NCBI GenBank assembly: GCA_002493625.1
Contig: DKZK01000034.1
Coordinates: forward strand, 12,167 to 21,881
Reading direction: 5' to 3'
Length of the DNA: 9,715 bases
Source: Lachnospiraceae bacterium UBA7076
GTDB lineage: Bacteria > Bacillota > Clostridia > Lachnospirales > Lachnospiraceae
The notes below the pieces were generated by a model. It saw nothing but the letters and a program-made list of their open reading frames with translations, had not been told where the DNA came from and did not search any database. A program made the position numbers and the translations under genes. This document shows positions 1 through 6,058 of the stretch, piece by piece (the first letter of the stretch is position 1; the number at the start of each line of letters is the position of its first letter).

Positions 1-516
1 ATATATCAAAGAGGTATTGTTGGTGACATCCAGACTGCTTAAATTATTCCTGCCGCAATACAGATGTGTCAAAGAGGTATTGTTGGTGACATCCAGACTG
101 CTTAAACTATTATCTTTGCAATGCAGATGTGTTAAAGAGGTATTGTTGGTGACATCCAGACTGCTTAAACTATTATCGTTGCAATACAGATGTGTTAAAG
201 AGGTATTGTTGGTGACATCCAGATTGCTTAAATTATTACCGTCACATTCTAGATATGTCAAAGCGGTATTGTTAGTGATATCCAGACTGCTTAAATTGTT
301 AACAGAACAACTCAGCCACCTCAAAGAGGTATTGTTAGTGATATCCAGACTGCTTAAATTGTTAAAGGAACAACCCAGCCACCTCAAAGCGGTATTATTA
401 GTGATATCCAGACTGCTTAAATTATTATTGCCGCAATACAGAACTGTTAAAGCGGTATTGTTGCTAACATCCAGACTGTTTAAATTGTTATAATCGCAAT
501 TCAGGTGCTGCAAGTT
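1..516 (-). repeat. 63-bp coding repeat array (21-residue LRRs)
   Basis: Eight 63-bp units and part of a ninth encode the LRR domain of the 1-927 gene. The units at about 1-240 are nearly identical at DNA level (shared core such as GGTGACATCCAGACTGCTTA on the plus strand), while units nearer the N-terminus (about 250-516) are more diverged. This gradient suggests recent expansion or gene conversion toward the distal part of the array. Because 63 is a multiple of three, the opposite strand is also open here and gives a spurious plus-strand reading frame. Confidence 0.85.
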
Positions 517-927
517 AGGGAAAAATTCTATTCCTGTCAAGTTTGCAATTCCCTTATTTTCTACTTTGATTAAGCTACATTGTAACATCTCATCCTCTGA
601 TAATTGTCCATCATCGTCTTTATCGCAATTAACTCTTACCCACTCCCGAAATACGTCATCAGGAAAATTAGTCGAATCAATTGCGACCGGCGCTGTTGGT
701 GCTGCATACATCATATCCATATCTGACGGCAATGCTGCTGCATTTTCCTCAATCCCCGCATCCGACAGCGATGCTGTCACATCCGCCTCAATCTTCGCAT
801 CCGACGGTGTGGAGGTTGCTTTTACCTCGTTTATTCCTGCTCCCGGTGCAAGTAAGGCGATTCCCATAACCGCAAGCAGGGAAATCCCCATCATGCTTTG
901 TTTTGTTTTTTGTTTTCTCATTCCCAT
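1..927 (-). CDS. Secreted EF-hand / leucine-rich-repeat protein, C-terminus beyond window
   Basis: The minus strand is open from an ATG at 927 through position 1 (309 codons, no stop), so the gene is cut by the window edge. The start is preceded by GAGAAAGG; a second in-frame ATG lies two codons later. Residues 1 to about 37 form a signal peptide: a basic head (RKQKTK), a hydrophobic core (ISLLAVMGIALLAPG) and a likely cut after EVKA. A low-complexity Ala/Ser/Asp linker follows, then an 'FPDDVFREWV' segment and a canonical EF-hand calcium loop (DKDDDGQLSEDE). Next come 21-residue leucine-rich repeats of the pattern LxxLxCxxNxLSSLDVTNNT, eight complete in the window plus the start of a ninth. 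This architecture is known from internalin-like surface or secreted proteins of gut Firmicutes; the ligand is unknown. A cell-wall or other C-terminal domain, if any, lies outside the window. It is paralogous to the truncated gene at 1142-1588. Confidence 0.85.
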   Translation of the reverse strand, partial: MGMRKQKTKQSMMGISLLAVMGIALLAPGAGINEVKATSTPSDAKIEADVTASLSDAGIEENAAALPSDMDMMYAAPTAPVAIDSTNFPDDVFREWVRVNCDKDDDGQLSEDEMLQCSLIKVENKGIANLTGIEFFPNLQHLNCDYNNLNSLDVSNNTALTVLYCGNNNLSSLDITNNTALRWLGCSFNNLSSLDITNNTSLRWLSCSVNNLSSLDITNNTALTYLECDGNNLSNLDVTNNTSLTHLYCNDNSLSSLDVTNNTSLTHLHCKDNSLSSLDVTNNTSLTHLYCGRNNLSSLDVTNNTSLIY

Positions 928-950
928 TTTTCCTTTCTCATATTCTTTTC

Positions 951-991
951 GGGGCTGTTGCAATAAGGATTTGTTTTCTTAGAAGAGCCCC
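951..991 (-). repeat. 41-bp hairpin in LRR gene leader, MITE-end-like
   Basis: On the minus strand the segment begins GGGGCTCTTCT and ends TTGCAACAGCCCC, so the ends form a GGGGCT/AGCCCC stem. It lies between the candidate promoter and the start codon of the downstream LRR gene, ending 24 bases before the ATG. About 32 bases of it, starting CTAAGAAAACAAATCC, match the right end of the element at 5093-5230 with three differences. The same hairpin is in the duplicate leader at 1612-1652. It may be a degenerate mobile-element end, an RNA hairpin acting on the transcript, or both. Confidence 0.6.
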
Positions 992-1020
992 ACAGAATTT
1001 CTTTTTATGGTTACATGATT

Positions 1021-1048
1021 ATTCTATCAATCGTGCCGTGAAATACAA
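1021..1048 (-). promoter_or_regulatory. Candidate sigma-A promoter of the LRR gene at 1-927
   Basis: Minus-strand TTGTAT, 16 bases, then TAGAAT, with the -10 about 94 bases before the start codon. The same arrangement is preserved in the duplicated leader. Just upstream on the minus strand both copies keep GTTGCCxGATGACAAC, a short GTTG/CAAC inverted repeat that could be an operator. The -35 match is only moderate. Confidence 0.4.
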
Positions 1049-1141
1049 AGATACCAGCGGTTGTCATCAGGCAACTTTTGGTTGCAAACGTGAAAATGAC
1101 TCGTTTTTTCTATTATTTTTGCTTTCTGCGAATGTATAATG

Positions 1142-1588
1142 TCACGCTTCCCGCAAATGAAGCAAGAACAAAGCGGTATTGTTACTGACATCCAAGCTGC
1201 TTATATCATTATCGTTGCAGATCAATCCACTCAGGTTGGGGAAAAATTCTATTCCTTCCAAGCTTGCAATTCCCATATTACGTATATAGAAGCTTGTATA
1301 TTGCAATCTTTCATCCTCTGATAACCGTCCGTCAGAGTTTTTATCACAATCGTCTTTCACATACTGCCGAAACACTTCATCAGGAAAAGTAGTCGAATCA
1401 ATTGCGACCGATCCTGATGGCGCTGCATTTATCATATCCACATCCGTCTCAGTTTCCACATCCGATGGCGTGGATGTTGCTTTTACCTCGTTCATTTCCA
1501 CACCCGGTGCAAGTAAGGTGATTCCCATAACCGCAAGCAGGGAAAACCCCATCATGCTTCGTTTTGTTTTTTGTTTTCTCATTTCCAT
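1142..1588 (-). pseudogene. Truncated paralog of the secreted EF-hand/LRR protein
   Basis: This 148-codon frame starts at the ATG at 1588 behind GAGAAAGG, as in the neighbour; longer in-frame starts upstream lack a ribosome site and would precede the signal peptide. It carries the same signal peptide (to about EVKA), a shorter linker, the FPDEVFRQYV segment, an EF-hand loop (DKNSDGRLSEDE) and the first LRR, then ends ALFLLHLREA-stop. Dropping one base from the AAA at 1155-1157 would restore the LRR pattern as ALFLLHCGKRDI, after which no LRR homology continues. The gene therefore looks like the remaining 5' part of a duplicated LRR gene, broken by a one-base frameshift and loss of the downstream repeats. 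A short secreted calcium-loop protein might still be made. It lies 214 bases upstream of the intact paralog on the same strand. Confidence 0.65.
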
Positions 1589-1611
1589 TTTTCCTTTCTC
1601 ATATTCTTTTC

Positions 1612-1652
1612 GGGGCTGTCGCAATAAGGATTTGTTTTCTTGGCAGAGCCCC
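1612..1652 (-). repeat. 41-bp leader hairpin, second copy
   Basis: Minus strand: GGGGCTCTGCCAAG at one end and TTGCGACAGCCCC at the other, identical in length and position to 951-991 relative to the start codon (24 bases between hairpin and ATG). The inner AAGAAAACAAATCC core is unchanged between the two copies and also occurs at the right end of the 5093-5230 element. Confidence 0.6.
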
Positions 1653-1681
1653 ACAGATTTTCTTTTTATGGTTACATGATT

Positions 1682-1709
1682 ATTCTATCAATTGTGCCGT
1701 GAAATACAA
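1682..1709 (-). promoter_or_regulatory. Candidate promoter of the truncated LRR paralog
   Basis: Minus-strand TTGTAT, 16 bases, TAGAAT: the duplicate of the motif at 1021-1048, with the surrounding bases almost unchanged. The match between copies runs outward to about 1747 and then stops, which marks one edge of the duplication. Confidence 0.4.
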
Positions 1710-1756
1710 AGATACCAGCGGTTGTCATCGGGCAACTCTTAGTTGCATGTTGCTAT

Positions 1757-1975
1757 TTGGTCTTGATTTCCACTTTATTTGAGAATAAACTATTCATAAA
1801 AGATTGGGACTATAAGGTCGTTGATTCTGTCGGTGATTTGATTATGCAGGCGTCCAAACAGCTTTTTAACTGGACGGATGCCTATACCATTGACGTTTTC
1901 CGTCCGGAAAACACAGTGTTATCCCTGATGATTGTCCTTGCCATTGACGCGGCAAAATGTTCTTCCAATGACTAA
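1757..1975 (+). pseudogene. C-terminal remnant of a LURP-one-related (DUF567-type) protein
   Basis: The plus-strand frame ending at the TAA at 1973-1975 encodes a segment reading KDWDYKVVDSVGDLIMQASK, then LFNWTDAYTIDV and VLSLMIVLAIDAAKCSSND. I recognise this as the last third of LURP-one-related/scramblase-like proteins, whose C-termini have a similar 'V-SKKWFxWxDxYxVxI ... VLxLAxAVVIDxxCxxD' pattern. Family members are usually about 160 residues, so roughly the first 100 are missing. No ATG or ribosome site precedes the homology, which begins near 1790. It abuts the right edge of the duplicated LRR leader (about 1747), suggesting that the rearrangement removed the 5' part. The family assignment comes from pattern memory and is moderately sure; the truncation follows from it. 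Confidence 0.55.
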
Positions 1976-2106
1976 CAGAGGAAGTCAGATTTTCTGAAGG
2001 GCATGGACTGCCTTTAACGAATGGGAATAAACACGCATAAAGGTTGAAAATACCGTAATGTGTTGGACGAAAATAGTATCGCCGAATCCAAAGGGAGAGC
2101 ATGTGA

Positions 2107-2781
2107 ATGAACTATGAAAAAAAATTGCATCAGAAGGTTAAGAAATTTAAACGTATTGCCAATAAAGATTATCCGAAGTGGAGCGAAAAACACGATAATG
2201 GGGAATGGGAAATCGGTTTAAAAGAATTTGATGAAATGTGTGATGTTATATTTGAAATAATAGAAAAGACATCATGTGATGAGGCATCCGAACAAATGCT
2301 GGATGATATTTTATTCGGCATTGCAAGGGATAATGAATCCGAACGTATTGCGGAAAAATTATTGAAACATCCTGAATGGTACTCCCTGCTTTGTAAAAAA
2401 TCATTGACAACCGGGTATATAAATGCAAAATGGCAGTTTGCAGGGCATTTGAAGGATTATAACGGGAAGGACGGGCTCCATGAAATTATCTTTGAGTTTT
2501 TGAAGGTTGATGATGAGTATACGGAACGCCTTGCACTGCAAACGCTGGCATATATTTATCCGGATAAAGCGGAACAATATGCAATTGATTTTTGGTGGAG
2601 AGACAAATATAAGGGGAAAGACTATGAAGACGAGTATCAGAAAATAATGGTGCTACATGTATTAAACATAATACAATCAACTGAATTGAAGAAATATTTA
2701 GATTTGGCGGATAAAACAGAGTATTACTATTTAAAGGAAAATTCAGAAGAAATACGCAGAAAGTTGGAAAGCAATATATGA
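2107..2781 (+). CDS. All-helical HEAT-like hypothetical protein, possible immunity protein
   Basis: This 224-residue cytoplasmic protein has no signal peptide or membrane segment. The ATG at 2107 follows AAGGGAGAG at 2091-2099; the codon just before it is a stop, so no longer start exists. The sequence is rich in Lys, Glu, Asp and aromatic residues and is predicted by eye to be a chain of amphipathic helices (for example FDEMCDVIFEIIEK, RIAEKLLKHPEWYSLLCKK, ERLALQTLAYIYPDKAEQYA), consistent with a small alpha-solenoid of HEAT type. I do not recognise a named family. Small helical-repeat proteins of this sort next to other orphan single-domain proteins often turn out to be immunity proteins of polymorphic-toxin systems, but no toxin gene is visible here. 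It is followed after 27 bases by the next gene, probably in one transcript. Confidence 0.75.
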   Translation: MNYEKKLHQKVKKFKRIANKDYPKWSEKHDNGEWEIGLKEFDEMCDVIFEIIEKTSCDEASEQMLDDILFGIARDNESERIAEKLLKHPEWYSLLCKKSLTTGYINAKWQFAGHLKDYNGKDGLHEIIFEFLKVDDEYTERLALQTLAYIYPDKAEQYAIDFWWRDKYKGKDYEDEYQKIMVLHVLNIIQSTELKKYLDLADKTEYYYLKENSEEIRRKLESNI

Positions 2782-2808
2782 CAAAATAGTATTTAGGAGG
2801 TGAAGTAG

Positions 2809-3249
2809 ATGTCTGTATGGATTAAAAATGGTGAGAAACAAAAGGAAATGGAATTAAGATTATATGCCCCCGAATCAGAAATGATACAATTAACATTTAA
2901 TCCACTGAAAATGTCGGATGAACCAAATTGGAATCCACAATTTGAAGAATGGACCTGTTATACAACCCCGTTGGTGATATATAAGCAGGATTATGAAATC
3001 CTGCTAAAAGATTATTTTGATAAAATGTATCCGACAAAAGATGCTTTTGACGGAACCCCGGAACCGTGTTTTGATATTTGTTTTCATAACTGGCTTGGAA
3101 CAGACGATTGGATGAAGGTCATTTCAGAAATTCAAAACGATTTGGATGGTTTTCAACCTGACAGAAAGCAGTTTTATATTGGATTTCTTGACTGGCTGAA
3201 AGAGGCGTTGAAGCATACAACAATTATTGTGGTAGAAGGCAATCAATGA
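2809..3249 (+). CDS. Small acidic hypothetical protein, immunity-like
   Basis: This 146-residue protein has a near-perfect ribosome site, AGGAGGTG at 2795-2802, six bases before the ATG. There is no signal peptide and no transmembrane segment. The sequence mixes predicted strands and helices; notable elements are PCFDICFHNWLGTDDWMKVI in the middle and a C-terminal FLDWLKEALKHTTIIVVEG. The 'NWLGxDDWxxxIxxI ... FLxWLxxAL' pattern is familiar from short uncharacterised Firmicute proteins found singly or near toxin-immunity loci, but I cannot name the family. The tight spacing to the upstream helical protein suggests that the two are co-expressed. Both are AT-rich relative to the metabolic genes further right, in keeping with an accessory cassette. 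Confidence 0.75.
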   Translation: MSVWIKNGEKQKEMELRLYAPESEMIQLTFNPLKMSDEPNWNPQFEEWTCYTTPLVIYKQDYEILLKDYFDKMYPTKDAFDGTPEPCFDICFHNWLGTDDWMKVISEIQNDLDGFQPDRKQFYIGFLDWLKEALKHTTIIVVEGNQ

Positions 3250-3301
3250 AAACCCGCGGATGAGAGAGAAAAAAGACCGTGATTGCGAAAGTACTTTGTT
3301 C

Positions 3302-3330
3302 TTGAAAATATTGTATGTATGAAATATAAT
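3302..3330 (+). promoter_or_regulatory. Strong sigma-A promoter for the flavodoxin/HD-GYP operon
   Basis: TTGAAA, exactly 17 bases, then TATAAT. This is the best housekeeping-type promoter in the window. Transcription would begin near 3337, giving a leader of about 150 bases before the flavodoxin start that contains a 22-codon ORF. Confidence 0.75.
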
Positions 3331-3398
3331 TTACTTATGATGTTAAAAGATTCACATGATTATAGCACCATTTGAAGCCATTTTCGAGGGAGTTGATT

Positions 3399-3467
3399 AT
3401 GGGTTATTCAGGTAAGGAAATTTTCATTCGTGACGAACTTGTAAATGCTGCGAAGGCACTTGGATAA
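3399..3467 (+). CDS. 22-codon leader ORF upstream of flavodoxin
   Basis: The ORF starts at ATG 3399 with CGAGGGAG seven bases upstream and ends TAA at 3465-3467; the peptide begins MGYSGKEIFIRDEL and ends AAKALG. The ribosome site is as good as those of the real genes around it, and its stop is 23 bases before the flavodoxin start. It could be a translated leader peptide, a true small protein, or the end of a lost gene; the sequence has no run of one amino acid that would indicate classical attenuation. Function unknown. Confidence 0.4.
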   Translation: MGYSGKEIFIRDELVNAAKALG

Positions 3468-3489
3468 AAATAAAAGGAGGATATGTGTT

Positions 3490-3945
3490 ATGTCAAAAAC
3501 TTTAGTAGTTTATTTTACTTATTCGGGTAATGCTAAGAAGGTGGCGGAAAGAGTGGCACAGCTTGCAGGCGCTGACTTGTTTGAAATTGTGGCAAAAAAT
3601 GCTTACTCCAGCGACTATCAGACATGCGTAGAGGAGGCAAGGAAGGAGGTTGCTGCAAATGCCAGACCTGAAATTACTGATAAGGTTCAGGATATGGACA
3701 AATATGATACCTTAGTTGTAGGATTTCCGAACTGGTGCAGTACATGTCCTATGCCGGTGCTCACATTTTTGGAGCAGTATGACTTGACGGGAAAGAAAAT
3801 ATATTCCTTTGTCACAAATGGTGGCGGAGGATGCGGAAGAAGCGCAGAGGATATTGCAAAGAGCGCAAAGGGAGCAGAGGTTACGGAAAGCATTAACGGT
3901 AACGAACTTTCTGACGATGCGATAAAACAGTGGCTTGGATTGTAG
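3490..3945 (+). CDS. Short-chain flavodoxin (flavodoxin-4 type)
   Basis: A 151-residue FMN-binding electron carrier of the cytoplasm. The N-terminus MSKTLVVYFTYSGNAKKVAE has the first beta strand and the phosphate-binding loop (T10-Y-S-G-N-A). The segment NWCSTCPMP (81-89), after a 'DTLVVGFP' strand, corresponds to the 60s-type loop that covers the flavin, and TNGGGGCGRS (109-118) to the 90s loop. The Cys residues at 83, 86 and 115 are unusual for a canonical flavodoxin but common in this subfamily of Firmicute flavodoxin-like proteins. The start was chosen at 3490 because AAAAGGAGG at 3472-3480 fits it; an upstream in-frame ATG at 3445 overlaps the leader ORF and lacks such a site. It is first in a two-gene unit with the response regulator, 19 bases apart. 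Such proteins may act as electron carriers or as small FMN-dependent reductases. Confidence 0.88.
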   Translation: MSKTLVVYFTYSGNAKKVAERVAQLAGADLFEIVAKNAYSSDYQTCVEEARKEVAANARPEITDKVQDMDKYDTLVVGFPNWCSTCPMPVLTFLEQYDLTGKKIYSFVTNGGGGCGRSAEDIAKSAKGAEVTESINGNELSDDAIKQWLGL

Positions 3946-3964
3946 AGTGGAGGAACAGACAAAC

Positions 3965-5035
3965 ATGAGAAAGTCAATTCTGATTGTGGATGATGATGAG
4001 TTAAACAGAGAACTGCTGAGTCAGATGTTTGAGGATGAATATACAATTCTGATGGCAAAGAATGGTAAGCAGGCGATATCGCAGTTAGATGAACATATGG
4101 AAGATATAGCAGTTGTTCTTTTGGATTTAATAATGCCTGTCTTAAATGGGTATCAGGTGCTTAAGGTTTTAAATTCAAGAAAGATACTGGATGAGATTCC
4201 GGTAGTGCTTATTACTGCAAGCAGTGACGAGCAGACAGAGTTTACCTGCTATACACTCGGTGCATCGGCGGTTATAACTAAGCCTTTTGTGGCGCAGATT
4301 GTGAGGCAGAGAGTTTACAATATTATTGAGCTCCACAGAAATGCGGATGCCCTTGCGAAAAAGGTTGAGCAGCAGAGGGAACGTATACACGAGCAGCGCC
4401 GTAAAATGGAGATATTTAATGAAAAGCTTATTGATGTTGTCAGTAACATTGTTGAGTTCAGGGATTTGGAGTCGGGCGCTCATGTAAAACGTGTCAAGGG
4501 ACTTACAAGGATTATGGCGGAAACTTATATGAAGCTTTATCCGGAATCAGGACTTAACGAGAATAAAATAAATGTTATTGTCAGGGCTTCCGCTCTCCAT
4601 GATATAGGTAAAATTTCCATACCTGACAGCATACTCCTTAAGCCGGGCAGACTTACAGATGAGGAAAGAGAGATAATGATGAGCCACACCACAAAGGGCT
4701 GTGAGATTTTAAAGCTTATTGACGTGGTGCAGGATGATGAGCAGATGCAGGCGGCCCATGACATATGCAGACATCATCATGAGAGACATGATGGCAAGGG
4801 TTATCCCGATGGATTGAAAGAAGACGAAATCCCTCTTTCTGCCCAGCTTGTTTCCATTGTTGACGTATATGATGCGCTTGTCTGTGAAAGGGTCTACAAA
4901 AAGGCATTTGATAAGGAGACCGCTTACAATATGATACAAAATGGAGAGTGCGGCACCTTTTCTCCAAAGCTGTTGAAGTGCTTTGAATATGCGAGAAGAG
5001 AGATGGAGGAGTTTTCCGATAGTCAGAAGGACTAG
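3965..5035 (+). CDS. Response regulator with REC and HD-GYP domains (c-di-GMP phosphodiesterase type)
   Basis: The protein has 356 residues; the ATG at 3965 follows GTGGAGGA at 3947-3954. Residues 1 to about 122 are a receiver domain: acidic cluster D9-D11, phosphoacceptor D54 in VVLLDLIMP, T84 and K106 in TKPF. A charged coiled-coil-like linker (about 126-155, KKVEQQRERIHEQRRKME) leads to the HD-GYP domain, with the HD pair at H212-D213, H241, the H270-H271-H272 run and the signature HHERHDGKGYP at 271-281. All expected metal ligands and the GYP motif are present, so cyclic-di-GMP hydrolysis, gated by phosphorylation of D54, is the likely activity. No cognate histidine kinase is encoded nearby, so the partner is probably unlinked. 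It is translated from the same transcript as the flavodoxin, and the gene ends 57 bases before the palindromic element at 5093. Confidence 0.92.
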   Translation: MRKSILIVDDDELNRELLSQMFEDEYTILMAKNGKQAISQLDEHMEDIAVVLLDLIMPVLNGYQVLKVLNSRKILDEIPVVLITASSDEQTEFTCYTLGASAVITKPFVAQIVRQRVYNIIELHRNADALAKKVEQQRERIHEQRRKMEIFNEKLIDVVSNIVEFRDLESGAHVKRVKGLTRIMAETYMKLYPESGLNENKINVIVRASALHDIGKISIPDSILLKPGRLTDEEREIMMSHTTKGCEILKLIDVVQDDEQMQAAHDICRHHHERHDGKGYPDGLKEDEIPLSAQLVSIVDVYDALVCERVYKKAFDKETAYNMIQNGECGTFSPKLLKCFEYARREMEEFSDSQKD

Positions 5036-5092
5036 GATTGACTTGCGTTGCTGATCTTCGGTTGATGAGATGATATAGTATAAACATAATAA

Positions 5093-5230
5093 GACGGGGC
5101 TGTCGCATAATTCTCTTTTATTATACATTTTCAATAAAGAACGCTCCAACGTGTAACTTAACTTCCGATTTTCTTTATTAAAAATGCATAGTTACTAAGA
5201 AAACAAATCCCTATTGCGGCAGCCCCGTCT
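5093..5230. mobile_element. MITE-like palindromic element, also possible bidirectional terminator
   Basis: The ends are inverted repeats: left AGACGGGGCTGTCGCA (from about 5094 when counted from the GAC core), right the reverse complement AGACGGGGCTGCCGCA ending at 5230, with one mismatch in sixteen. Inside, ATTTTCAATAAAGAA (5127-5141) pairs with TTCTTTATTAAAAAT (5171-5185), again with a single mismatch. The element has no coding capacity at about 138 bp. The GGGGCTGTCGCA type of end resembles terminal repeats of transposons of the IS1182 kind, from memory. Flanking target duplications are not evident. Its position between convergent genes means its transcript could fold and stop transcription from both sides. 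The right-end 32 bases recur at 951-991 and 1612-1652. Confidence 0.6.
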
Positions 5231-5239
5231 GTTATATTT

Positions 5240-6040
5240 CTATTCAATGGCAGGTTTTTCAACATTTGTATCATATTCCGGTTTCTGATAGACTCTTACA
5301 TAATCAACATAAAATTTTGCATTTTCAAAATCTGTTGTTTCGTCAGGATTTCCGGGCCATGTACCGCCTACCGCAAGGTTAAGCTGTACGAAAAATGTCT
5401 GGTCAAACGGTGCAGGATAAGGCTTTTCATCCTGACCGCTGGCTGCGGTAAACCATTGATTTACAGTGTTGTAAAGATTTCCGTCAATGTAAAACCTCAT
5501 TTCTCCCGGCTCCCATTCAACGGAATACTCATGAAAATCGTCGGCAAAGCTTCCGTTTTCAAGAGTGTAAATTCCCTGCTGCTCAGCATGAGGCTCGCCA
5601 TAATGTATAGTTCCATAAGCCACCTCAGGCTGGCTTCCCAAAACCTCCATAATATCTATCTCGCCGCATTTTGGCCACTGACCATAGTAGCTCTCATCTG
5701 TAGGCATCATCCATATTGCAGGCCAGAGTCCCTGTCCGATTGGCACTTTCGCTCTTACTGCAACCTTTCCGTAAAGGAAATCCGTTTTGTTTTGTCCCGT
5801 TACCTTTCCGGAGGTATAGTAATCATTTCCTGATTCATCCTTTGTTTTTATTGCGCGGATAACAAGCTTGCCGTCTTCAATGTATATATTATCCGTTGAA
5901 TCTGTGTATTCCTGCAATTCTGCATTAGTCCATCCCGGCGCATGCTTTTCATAATTCCACTTTTCCGTGTCAAGCTCAGGTCCGTCAAATTCATCGCTCC
6001 AGAGCAGCTTGTAGCCCTCAGGCTCCAATTTCTTATTCAT
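5240..6040 (-). CDS. Glycoside hydrolase family 16 beta-glucanase (laminarinase-like), no signal peptide
   Basis: This 266-residue enzyme is predicted to cut beta-1,3 (or mixed 1,3/1,4) glucan. The start at 6040 has AAAGGAGA at a good distance; the longer in-frame reading to 6106 passes through the leader palindrome and is rejected. The GH16 core is complete: WSDEFDG near residues 14-20, the substrate-cleft PGWTNAELQEYT (35-46), GLWPAIWMMP (104-113), the catalytic motif EIDIMEVLG (127-135, nucleophile E127, D129, acid/base E132), later WEPGEMRFYIDG and the closing strand YVDYVRVYQ. The N-terminus is hydrophilic (MNKKLEPEGYKLLW) with no secretion signal or anchor, so it is predicted to be cytoplasmic, acting on imported oligosaccharides, or exported by an unrecognised route. 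The short tail after VRVYQ holds no extra module. It is divergent from the AraC-type regulator and probably controlled by it. Confidence 0.92.
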   Translation of the reverse strand: MNKKLEPEGYKLLWSDEFDGPELDTEKWNYEKHAPGWTNAELQEYTDSTDNIYIEDGKLVIRAIKTKDESGNDYYTSGKVTGQNKTDFLYGKVAVRAKVPIGQGLWPAIWMMPTDESYYGQWPKCGEIDIMEVLGSQPEVAYGTIHYGEPHAEQQGIYTLENGSFADDFHEYSVEWEPGEMRFYIDGNLYNTVNQWFTAASGQDEKPYPAPFDQTFFVQLNLAVGGTWPGNPDETTDFENAKFYVDYVRVYQKPEYDTNVEKPAIE

Positions 6041-6058
6041 ATTTGTTCTCCTTTCCAA

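Noticed and set aside
17..493. Plus-strand ORF of 158 codons with a repeated LLVTSRLLKLL pattern
   Set aside because: It is the antisense reading of the 63-bp LRR repeat array; the minus-strand frame has a signal peptide, EF-hand and proper LRR consensus.
1..516. Regular repeats resembling a CRISPR array
   Set aside because: The 63-bp units are contiguous coding LRRs without distinct spacers, and no cas genes are visible.
566..982. Plus-strand ORFs over the signal-peptide and linker region of the LRR gene (and the equivalent at 1470-1782)
   Set aside because: They are shadows of the two minus-strand LRR genes; no ribosome site, low-complexity composition.
2101..2106. ATG-TGA minimal ORF just before the 2107 start
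   Set aside because: Possible start-stop regulatory element, but the ATGTGAATG pattern can easily arise by chance and nothing else supports it.
4709..5149. Minus-strand ORFs overlapping the HD-GYP coding region
   Set aside because: Antisense shadows; the plus strand encodes an intact HD-GYP domain with all signature residues.
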